Notes under the pieces: model-generated
Database searches by the model: none
Told to the model about the DNA's origin: nothing
What the model saw: the letters and a program-made list of their open reading frames with translations, nothing else
Position numbers and translations under genes: made by a program
DNA from: Akebia trifoliata
Taxonomy: Eukaryota; Streptophyta; Magnoliopsida; Ranunculales; Lardizabalaceae
Reading direction: 5' to 3'
DNA: 64,000 nucleotides
Assembly: GCA_017979445.1 (NCBI GenBank)
Contig: CM030704.1
Coordinates: 15,545,658-15,609,657 of the forward strand
Part shown: piece after piece, positions 32,504 to 41,065 of the stretch
How positions within the stretch are numbered: the stretch's first letter is position 1
Layout of the letters: each line of letters opens with the position of its first letter

Positions 32504-35091
32504 TCAGATAAAGGGAGGAGCATCATCCCGGGCGCTCTGAGTCTCTGGGATCGCTCCAGAAGAAGATCCGGCCACCGCACCCGAGCCAGACACCCCGGAA
32601 GAAGGTAGACCGTGCATCCGCAGCCGTCCCTCCGAATCCGTGAAGAAAAGCTCAGCATCCAGGGCAGCATCCTGCTCTGTAGTCCCCGCGAGATCAGTAC
32701 CTGGAACGGAGGGTCCAGTAGAGGGGGAAGCCTGAAAATAAGAGAAACAAAGCATATCAAGCAACAATGATATATGCAGCATGGGTAGAGAAACGAACGG
32801 CTGAAATGTAAATACTTACCCTAGGAGGTGTCGGAGGCCGCGCAGAGGTGCTCGCTCCATCTCGGCGTCGATAGTAGTCCTGAAAAGACCATGTGTTGGA
32901 ACCAGTCAAAATTTAATACCATGAGTTATGATCTATGAAACAGAAAATAAACGAAATGACGTACCATCTCAGCCTGAAAACGAGACTCGCGCATGGCTAT
33001 CTCCAACTCCAGCTCCTGGATCCGGGCTGCCTGAGTCTCGAGACGAGCCTCCTGCTCCTCCAACCGAGCAGCCTGCTCCTCCACCTCCGCCCTAGAGGCC
33101 CTCCACCTGTTCTCCATCTCCACTGCCCTCGCCGCTTGGGCTTCAATCACATCGTAGCCCTCTCGAAGACGACGAAGATCATCAGCCTGAAAACAAGAAA
33201 ATCAACCAAGTAAGAATTATAAAACGCAGAAAATTCTAAAGGAAAGAAGACAATGACGGCGTACGTACCGTAACGGCATGCTCCTGTAACAGTACCCCTC
33301 CGATCTCCGTGATCCCGGCCCGGGCAGTGACAGCAGGCATGATGCACCCGATCGAGGCCTCTCGGAACCACGCCTGGTAGTCACCCCCTCTCACCAGCCC
33401 AGCAGCATCTACGCCCCTCGCCTGGGCAAGATACTCATCCACCGTCATCGCACCCGAGATAGGCTCAGGCGGAGCGACAGGGATGCGAAGGCTCCCGTCA
33501 TGCTGGAAGAACAAGCGCTCCCCTAGATAAAATGTATATCTCTGCTCACCGATGAAGTAGGGGTAGCGCTGTCGTCTGGTGTTACGCCTATAGGCGTTCC
33601 TCACCTCCTGCCTCCCGCTAACGGTGCGAGGAAGGTCTCGCAAAGTAACAGAGAAGATCTGCAAAAGAGATCGTCAGAAGACAGAAAATTTTAAGGCCAA
33701 ATGAAAGAGAAAAGTTCAAGCACTCACGTCTCGAAGACGACACCGGTCAATGTGGGCCCGTGCACTCCTGGGGCTACTCCTAATGGCCCTAGCATCTCTG
33801 GTGGCCCAAAATGCCCCCAAGGGGTAACCCTCATCAGGGTGACGACGAGTGGGCAGGTAAAATGGAAAGAACACATGAACAAAAATCTGGAGGGAAAAGC
33901 GTGAAGTGTCAGACAGTGAATGAGATGTCAATAAGAAGATTGGGAAGAATAAGACTGAGACTTATTTACCTCAACAAAATGCCAGAAGAATCGAGTGGAG
34001 ATGCCAGCTCCACGAGGTGCAGTGATGCCCGCCACTACTCGATCAAGCCCAGCCAATATAGTACCATATATAAGGCTCCCCCAATCAAAATCACCGATGT
34101 GGTCGATGTCACGCATGACAGAGAGGAATGTGGTGGAAACTGAAGAATCATCCTCTAAGAAGAAACAGCTGCCGATGAGGAGAAGGAAGCAAATACGAAA
34201 AATAATGTCGAAGTCCCTATCCCCAAACCGGGCTGATCTCTCTCGATAAGTGTGAGGAGCTCCATCCTCTCCCTCAATCAGCAACAACCCCATCAACACC
34301 TCCGTGCTAATCCTACCCTGCTTCCCCACCATAGAGGCGGGTACTCTAGTAATGCCCAACAGCTCTCCCACCTCCTGGATAGATAGCAGAGTCAAAGGCA
34401 GAGGCTCTCCATCCATCGCGATACCTGTAATCGCCACAAAATCCGAAGGCCTGATGCCTATCTCCACCTCTGGCATATGGAATGAATGAGTCGCCGGAAA
34501 CCACCTCTCAACCATGGCCAAGAACAAGGGTCGATCCGCCTTGAAAGACGGTATCTGCAAGAAAGCGCCAAAGCCCACAGTGGCGAACTGCGTCCGAATA
34601 TCATCCGAGAATAGGGCGGTAGTAAAAAGAAATGCACTCCATCTACCCCTGAAGCTAGCAGAGGGATAAGGGGTAGGGATGTCCAATCGCACGAGCATCG
34701 ATACGTGCCTCCCTAATCCACGGAGAAGAGAGGTATCTGGTACTCTCTCACTCTCCTCTGCAGGGATCTCAACCCTGGGAACCTCTCTGCCGACTCTACC
34801 GGCACCTACGGCCCTATCCGCCCGACCTCGGCCACCGTGTCGACCTCTACCACCACTACCGCTCGGCGGATCCTTAGCTGGACCACTGCGAGAAGAACTG
34901 GCCTCATCTGCCCTGCTGCCGGACGAAGAACCAGCTACCGACGCTGAATCGGGCCTACGTGAAGGCTGTCTCGGCCAACCATACTCTGTGGCCACACCGG
35001 ACCCCAAGGCAAAGCGAGCCCGAGTCCGGGGCCTCGCCTCCTCCTCATCGGATGACTGATGTACTACTCGGCTCCTCCGCTCTCTACCCAT
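32504..35091 (-). CDS. Antisense cargo gene B: plant mobile domain protein, 6 exons, 726 aa
   Basis: Exons on the minus strand: 35091-33970, 33886-33728, 33658-33269, 33186-32965, 32879-32820, 32731-32504. All five introns (69-88 bp) are GT-AG and phase 0, and every exon is open. Start: ATG GGT at 35091, directly preceded by TTGCAG, so a 5'-UTR exon may exist upstream. Residues 1-110 are basic and serine-rich (DEEEARPRTRARF). Then comes the plant mobile domain (aminotransferase-like) pattern: WFPATHSFHMPEVEIGI, FVAITGIAMDGEPLPL, ICFLLLIGSCFF and HIGDFDWGSLIYG. Exon 4 is a clean coiled coil (AARLEEQEARLETQAARI). Exons 5-6 form a short acidic, serine-rich tail ending PPFI. Function unknown; it may bind DNA or chromatin, as proposed for host MAIL-type proteins (inference). 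Confidence 0.82.
32732..32819 (-). other. Intron 5 of antisense gene B
   Basis: 88 bp, donor AGG|GTAAGTATT, acceptor CTTATTTTCAG, phase 0; joins PPTPPR to ASPSTG. Confidence 0.72.
32880..32964 (-). other. Intron 4 of antisense gene B
   Basis: 85 bp, donor ATG|GTACGTCA, acceptor GTCTTTTCAG, phase 0; joins FQAEM to DYYRRR. Confidence 0.72.
33187..33268 (-). other. Intron 3 of antisense gene B
   Basis: 82 bp, donor ACG|GTACGTAC, acceptor TTGTTTTCAG, phase 0; joins EHAVT to ADDLRR. Confidence 0.72.
33659..33727 (-). other. Intron 2 of antisense gene B
   Basis: 69 bp, donor GAC|GTGAGTGC, acceptor CTCTTTTGCAG, phase 0; joins CRLRD to IFSVTL. Confidence 0.75.
33887..33969 (-). other. Intron 1 of antisense gene B
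   Basis: 83 bp, donor GAG|GTAAATAAG, acceptor TTTTCCCTCCAG, phase 0; joins FWHFVE to IFVHVFF. Confidence 0.75.
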
Positions 35092-35149
35092 CTGCAAGTC
35101 ACCATGTGATCAATCGACAACGCAAAAATCACATATCTCGATGAAGCTG

Positions 35150-35800
35150 CCTAGGTTAAACCTAACCAAACCGAGTCAAACCAACTTAAACCCAGTCAAT
35201 CAGTGTCCTACCTAGCTAACCCACTAAACCTGGCCAACCTAAGCCAAAACTAGCCTAATTGAGTCAAACCAACCCCAACTTAGTCAACCAAAAAGTCAAC
35301 TCAGTCAAACCCATCCGCCTAAGTCAAAACCCAAGGACAATCCAGTCAAAACCTAGTCTACTCAGTCAACCCAGTTAAATCCAGTCAAATCTGAGTCAAA
35401 CCAACCTAGTCAAATCGGAATCATACCCGGGTGATCTGGCCAATCCCAGTTAAAGTCTAACCAAACCCAATGGATTCGATCGATCCCAATCGATTCAAGT
35501 CAAAACTCAGTCAACTCAAGTCAAAACTCGATCAACCCCGGTCAAAGTCCAGTCAAACCTACCCAACCAAAGTCAAACTTGGGACGACTCAACCTGAAAC
35601 CCAGTCAACTCAGTCGAGCCTATCCAATCTGAGTCAAACCCAGTCAACTCAGTCAAACACAGTCAAAACCTAGCCCAACCAACTCGCTCAATCCAGTCAA
35701 CCGAAGCTAACCTACCCTGAGTCAATCCAGTCAACTCAATCAGCCCAGTCCACCCATTAAACCTAGTCAAACTCGGTCCAAGCCTACTCAAATCCCTCCT
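35150..35800 (-). promoter_or_regulatory. W-box-rich degenerate repeat upstream of antisense gene B
   Basis: About 27 copies of GTCAA, mostly as AGTCAA in CCCAGTCAACTCAGTCAAAC-like order. On the minus strand, the sense strand of gene B, these read TTGAC/TTGACT, the W-box core bound by WRKY factors. The array begins about 60 bp upstream of the gene's ATG. It may simply be a low-complexity repeat; binding is an inference. Confidence 0.6.
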
Positions 35801-36729
35801 ATCCAACCAAGCCTACGCCCATGCCAGGCAAATTAATCATTCATCATAGGAGGATACCGTTCAAAAGAGAGAAAATATGCAGATATTCGAAGCAAGTCGA
35901 AACATTCACAATCAAGCAGGCAAAGAGACAAACGCAAAGAGCATGATAAACAATAGTTATAACCAAAAAGCATGCAACGATCCAACTCAGTCCCAACAGT
36001 CCTAAAACAGTCTCGTGATTACGTCAGACATTCCCCATTTTTAGTCCCAAAGCCAATCCCTAAACCACCCCCATCTCGCCAAATCCAACAAGCAACTTCA
36101 GCCACTTCCAAGTCCCAAACCGCTTCTCATAAACAATCTTCTACCCACCATATATCCAACCCAAAACCTCACTTACAAACCATCCTATCTCATCATCAAC
36201 TATCAAACAACCCAAACCAATCCCAAAACAATTCTAGCCACCCCTAGCCCGACTCAAATAGCACCTACATAACCTATCTCGTCCTCACCAAAAAAATAGT
36301 ACGTTCTCGCTCTTAACAGCGGCTAGACCATCCCAAAACAATCCAAAAGCCCACCAACATCATCCACGACATCCACATCCAACCCCATCCTTCACCACCA
36401 TAGAGCATGCATTCACCCTTAACCGCTAAAAAACCCATCACCACTAACATTCCATGCACTTAAAGCCGATCAGACAAAGCGATATCAGTTAAAATAGAAC
36501 AAGCAGAATGAAGAGGCAACAATCGGTAATAAAGGATAGTAAACACTACCCTCAAGACGTAATGACATTTCAAAAAGGCAAGCATGCTCATATCAAAACA
36601 TGAAAACGTCATAATGTGAAGCAAAATAAAAAGATGGCAAAAGAAGAGACTGTGCCAGGGACAAATCAAGGGATCATTCTAGGCAAATGAAAGCAAAAAG
36701 GAATGGAATAAAACGAGGGTAAAACTCAC
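35801..36729. other. 3' tail of the giant element
   Basis: C/A-rich noncoding sequence, most biased at 35970-36420. The plus-strand frame 35972-36247 reflects composition only. No LTR start (TGTAGACACC) is present. Confidence 0.5.
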
Positions 36730-36834
36730 CTCAAACACGTAACCCACCAAAGAACTCTTCGATGCTTTAAGTCGCTTCCACGAACGCCCAAAACGCTCCA
36801 ATCTTCCAAAGCAATCTACCAAACGCCTAAATCA
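36730..36834 (-). other. Candidate upstream exon for antisense gene B, cut by the gap
   Basis: On the minus strand the sequence ends GTTTGAG|GTGAGTTTTACC, a strong donor, and a basic frame (FGRLERFGRSWKRLKA, ending GYVFE) is open back to the gap. Gene B's first coding exon is preceded by TTGCAG, so a 1.6-kb intron could link them. It could equally be a noncoding leader exon or chance. Confidence 0.3.
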
Positions 36835-36934
36835 NNNNNNNNNNNNNNNNNNNNNNNNNNNNNNNNNNNNNNNNNNNNNNNNNNNNNNNNNNNNNNNNNN
36901 NNNNNNNNNNNNNNNNNNNNNNNNNNNNNNNNNN
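36835..36934. other. Assembly gap (100 N)
   Basis: Exactly 100 N, a usual placeholder for a gap of unknown size. From the nested structure it should hide the 3' LTR of the giant element (about 2.2 kb) and roughly 2.5 kb of the split solo LTR. Confidence 0.9.
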
Positions 36935-37229
36935 TGATGATTGGACTGTGACCTTGACTGTAGTCTTTGTATTTGACCATAGGATGATTTTGGATTGTAC
37001 TAGAGACCAATTATTTTGATCAGGCGGGTTCGACGCCTAACACCTTTTGAAACCCGTAATCTGACCCTTTACCCATATCTTTTATCCGTGGACCGATCCA
37101 TATCCGTTTAAAGTTATTTATGGTTCCTAGACCTAAACTAGGTGGCGACTCCCATTTCTCAAAAGTCCCCCATTTAATAAATTAGACTCCTATCCACTAT
37201 TTAGTGAAGAAGGGTCGAGGCGATTTCAG
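36935..37229 (+). repeat. Last ~295 bp of the split solo LTR, TSD GAGCT
   Basis: Aligns with the last ~295 bp (minus strand, 12682-12387) of the solo LTR: shared blocks include GTAATCTGACCC, GTGGACCGA and CCTAGACCTAAACTAGGTGG. It ends GCGATTTCA, then GAGCT at 37230-37234 repeats 16106-16110. Together with 16111-16187 it forms one solo LTR, opened by the giant element. Confidence 0.88.
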
Positions 37230-37234
37230 AGCTT

Positions 37235-37441
37235 GATTGAAAATGTTTAAAATTGATGACTAATGAACTCTCAAATTTACGACTAAAATCCAATGGTGAA
37301 TATTAACTTCTTCTTTTTTGAAATTTTCTTTTCAATGTTCTTAAAATTTTGTCCTTTATAATAATAAATTTTCTTTACATATTTTTGAATGCTACAAATT
37401 GATGCAGTTAAAATCCACTCTAAGGTATGTTAAGTAACAAA
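37235..37441 (+). repeat. Right half of the old MITE-like element
   Basis: Continues the element begun at 15917 and ends with TGTTAAGTAACAAA at 37428-37441, the reverse complement of the left end. The block AAATTTTGTCCT and the stretch to GCTACAAATTGA match the copy at about 48238-48290. Confidence 0.6.
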
Positions 37442-38287
37442 TTAACAACATCAATTTAAATTGGAAAAATTACTTAAAGGACCCTCACAAAGGGACTTCT
37501 TTCTAAATAGTCACTAAGATTTTAGCAGTAGCTTGGCAAGACATTAAAGTATCACGCATAACATATAACATGTATAAACAAAAACATCAACATACTTATT
37601 ATTTCAGCATAAACAAAGCATCATGCATAACAAACCCTTAGTCCAATCTTACATCGGTCTACCTAAGCACCAAAAATTACTGGAATTTATTGTAAAAAAT
37701 GAAAATTTCGTTGATAGTTCAAGTGGGGGAGTGATTGATTGAGAAATTCTTATAATTCAAAGATCCGTAATTAATGAAAAGGAAAAAAATAAATATTAGA
37801 ATCATATTCAAATATGAGTGTAACACAAAACACTCATAAAATGAAATAGAAAAGAAGTTGAAATTCATTAGGAGAAAATCTTTCTTTTTTTAAATCTATT
37901 GTTAAAACATATAAAAATTAGTACAAAATATATATTTATAATAGATACTTCGGATTAGTTTGGTCCTTAGATTGGTTCGATTCTATTATATCCCTAATCT
38001 AGAACTGAACCAAATCAATTGGATTTTTTTTAACAATCCGCACCCGAATCAAGCCATGATCAATCCGAACCAATCCAATCCAAAAGACTTCGAATTGGTT
38101 CGATTCTCGGATTTACCCAATTCAATGTGCACCCCTAAAATTTTGCATTGGACACAACCAAGCACCACAATCGTAAAACTATATAAAATTCAGTAAACAT
38201 AAATCTCCGCAAATACAAAATTTTGCATTTACAATGATTTATAATGCAAACATGCAGGGCTATGGTATTTTAAATACTCAAAGAGGG
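37442..38287. other. Intergenic AT-rich DNA
   Basis: No gene seen. The block ending GTGCACCCCTAA near 38130, preceded by AATTGGTTCGATTC motifs, could be one end of a hAT-type MITE, but I could not place the other end. Confidence 0.45.
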
Positions 38288-38544
38288 CACGTGGCATGTA
38301 AAGGGCACGATTATACAAATTTTTTGAAGCGGGCTGGCCACTTCAAAAAGTTTTCCTCTTTAGGGTCCATTAAGATTATGGATCTCAAAGTCCAAATCCA
38401 ATAAAGTTTTTTCTTTTTATTTTACTTTTTCTATGCTTTTTATTATCCTTAAAACTTCAGAACTCTATCCACAGAGAAACGTCTAATACAGGCTTTTCTT
38501 TTTCGGTCCAAAGCCCATTACTCTCTCTCTCTTCGAAACCCTAG
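38288..38544 (+). promoter_or_regulatory. Promoter and leader motifs of the DAYSLEEPER-like gene
   Basis: A G-box CACGTG lies at 38288-38293, AAGCCCATTA at 38511-38520 and the telo-box AAACCCTAG at 38536-38544, beside a CTCTCTCT run. The pairing of a GCCCA (site II/UP1-like) motif with a telo-box is common at start regions of broadly expressed plant genes. No canonical TATA box is obvious. The transcription start is probably near 38500-38530 (inference). Confidence 0.5.
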
Positions 38545-38619
38545 ATCTGCCATAGTTGCAGAGAGCTTCGAATCGATCGATCGATCGATCGCAGATCTCG
38601 AACGTAGACACCAGGAAAA

Positions 38620-41065
38620 GTGAGAGCCCTATCTTTGTTGTTCTTCTTACTTGAGTTACAGAGCTTAAATTTGTTATTCAATCTTGCTTTGTTGTTTAGA
38701 ATGAAGATTTTTTGATCTTACGAGTAGATATTATTTTTTTTTCTCTCTTTTTATTCCAAAATTTCATGATTATTGTTTTCTTTGTTTGATTTATTAGTTC
38801 AAGCTTCAATCAAATTGCTGTAATAATTGGATCTTGCTTAGGGTTTCAATGTTTAGGGCCAAATTTGGGATACAGTAGATTAGTATCCAAGTTAATTAGG
38901 TTTCTCTGAAACCCAGTATCAGATTTAACCCTAGATGAACTTTTAATTAAACCCAGATCAGAGTTCGATCCGAGCTTGTACGGACTTCATTGGGGCTTTT
39001 TTGCCCATCAAGCCAGAATGGTAGTGATGTCCTATTGTAAGTTTAGGATCAAGTCTGAATGTCTGATCTAGCTGGTATGGGCTTTAGCAGTGAGTTTTAT
39101 ACAAACCAGGTTTATGAAAGTAACAATTATCTAGCTTAATCCCAAGCTGAAGTCCAAGTCCATTCTAGGCCGATATGGGCTTTATCAATGGGCTGTATGA
39201 GGATCTAGCCCAGTTTGATCTAAGATGGGTTATTTATGATCAATGGGCTTTACCCATTGAGCCCATCAATATTATCACAGTCCAGCATAATCCTATGCTT
39301 GAGCCCAATTCAAAGTGGTCTTGGCCTCACAAGACCATTTGCAGAGTTTTCTTTCACAAAGTAAGTCTGTGAACCTCTAGATACCATTGGTTGCACATTT
39401 AGGATTATTTATTGAGGGATTGTGGATTAGTGGAACAAATATTTTTTCATGTGGCTTCTTTTGATGAGCAAATCAGGTAGATGTTAAATGGTAGGTGAAT
39501 CAATCACAAATTTGGTAGTGGACTTGATGCATTGAATTTTGGGCTTTTAATGTCAAAACATGTAAATTTTTTATCGAGAATTTGTTGTTTACGGTGTAAA
39601 TGGGTCCCCCAATCACTTGATGTATCCTTACCCAATTGTTTTAGATTCCATCTTTATGGACTTGATTAATCATTCATGTCAGGGTAGCCCTGCATTGAAA
39701 TTTCTATATTATTGCTCGGACCCAATATCCATAGAAAACATACCCGATACTGCCTTAATAAAAAAGAAAATAGGTGCCATTTAATTTGTTGGTTCCATGC
39801 TGGGTCAGTCTCAGTTCTACTTATTCCCAATCTGATATGGGGGTAGGTATGTATGTTGGGTATTGTTTCCTCTCATATATCCCACCTTCACGGTCCAGAA
39901 GGAATGCTTGTTGAACCAGTGGAGTGGTAGGCTATTAGAAAATATATTATATTGCATGCATTGTAAGAGAATGTTCCTTATTTGTGACTTGCATTATCAT
40001 ATAAGAAAATGTTTGCTCGAAACTATATGTAATGTTTGGTTCTTTGATTTACATGAATAATCCATATTAAAATTTTTAATAAGTAACTTGTCCAAGTTCT
40101 AGAGTTTTAAAGAATTCTAAAGATACAAGTATGAAATAGAATTTTCTTTAGTTCATGGGACTTGATATAAAACACACTGCAATCTTTTTGCTGTCTGAAC
40201 ATTGAGAGCTCTTTGTGCTGAATGACCAACGAGAAGACCACACAAAGTGGTCATGAGTCATGTGATACAGTGTTTTTGCCTCTTCTCGAGTCATGTAATC
40301 CAGTCCAATGTGGAAAATATATACATCTAAACAACTTTCATCTAAGTTCCAGTAGATAGCCACCTTGTGTTGTCTCTGATGTATCATAACTCAAACCACA
40401 ATAATTTAAGGACTAATTCATAATAATAAATGCTTCTTTCAGAGTACAATCAATTAGAAGGCTAGGATCACACATGGGTGGAGCCACAATTTGTCCAAGT
40501 GGAGGCAACTAAGGCACTTAAATATTTAAAAAAAATTTGTTGGAGCAGCAGATTTTTTTTTCCGCCACTGCAATCCATTGCTATCGGAAATATTTAAGAA
40601 GTTTCAAAAAAAAAATACAATTGTGGGGGCAAGTGCCCCCATTGTAAATCCGCCCCTGATCACACAGCTAATGTTGTGTTTTGTGCCATTCTACGTACCA
40701 GTAAGGAATCGTGAGTGGTCCATGGAATTAGACAATGTATATGAAGGTTTTGCACCACCCGGGTGGTGGAGCAGTGATCGAGTGACTTGTGTATGTTCTC
40801 CATGGTCATGAGATCTGGCCTCCCCCGGGATTATACCCAGTACGCCTGTTCATTATGGAAAAAACAAAAGATTATGTAAAAAGGTTTTGCAGTGACATTA
40901 TCCCTTCTCTACAAACTATTAGGTATTTTTTTTTTTTTTTGTGGATTGGTTTTTAATCTGTTAATCTGAAAAAAGCATTCCAACAGATGGGTTAATTTTT
41001 AACTTCAAAGATGATTTTGGTTTGTTGGTATCCCTTTAGACTGAGAATTCACCTTTCTGTTTAAG
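38620..41065 (+). other. Probable 5'-UTR intron of the DAYSLEEPER-like gene
   Basis: Donor AAAA|GTGAGAGCC at 38620; acceptor CTGTTTAAG directly before the ATG at 41066. T-rich composition is normal for a plant leader intron. It contains a hAT MITE at 40475-40658. Other positions could serve as donor or acceptor; RNA data would decide. Confidence 0.5.
40475..40658 (+). mobile_element. Nonautonomous hAT MITE, TSD ATCACACA
   Basis: It starts TGGGTGGAGCCACAATTTG and ends AATCCGCCCCTG. The right end read inversely is CAGGGGCGGATTTACAAT, the usual hAT-type terminal repeat, and the left end is a degraded mate. The 8-bp sequence ATCACACA stands on both sides (40467-40474, 40659-40666), the hAT duplication length. 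Size about 184 bp; no coding capacity. Confidence 0.8.

Larger units (their letters stand above)
16188..36834 (+). mobile_element. Giant Ogre/Tat-type LTR retrotransposon with two antisense cargo genes (3' LTR lost in gap)
   Basis: Order: 5' LTR (16188-18400), primer site, 2.7-kb leader with three palindrome arrays, gag, protease, RT, RNase H, aRH, integrase (to 28627), noncoding part, two minus-strand intron-containing genes, W-box-rich repeat, C-rich tail, then the assembly gap. No 3' LTR is seen before the gap. The DNA after the gap is the other end of the solo LTR in which this element sits, so the 3' LTR must lie in the gap. Likely target duplication: ATCAC (16183-16187). Length above 20 kb, dual RNase H and the primer site all point to the Ogre group. 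Gag-pol is dead; the antisense genes look intact. Confidence 0.88.

Noticed and set aside
33701..35144. Plus-strand frames opposite antisense gene B
   Set aside because: Shadows of the GC-richer exons of gene B; no family motifs.
40740..40840. tRNA-like or SINE-like block (GGTGGTGGAGCAGTG ... CCCCCGGGATTATACCC)
   Set aside because: Weak A-box and B-box likeness, no cloverleaf and no A-tail or duplication that I could place.
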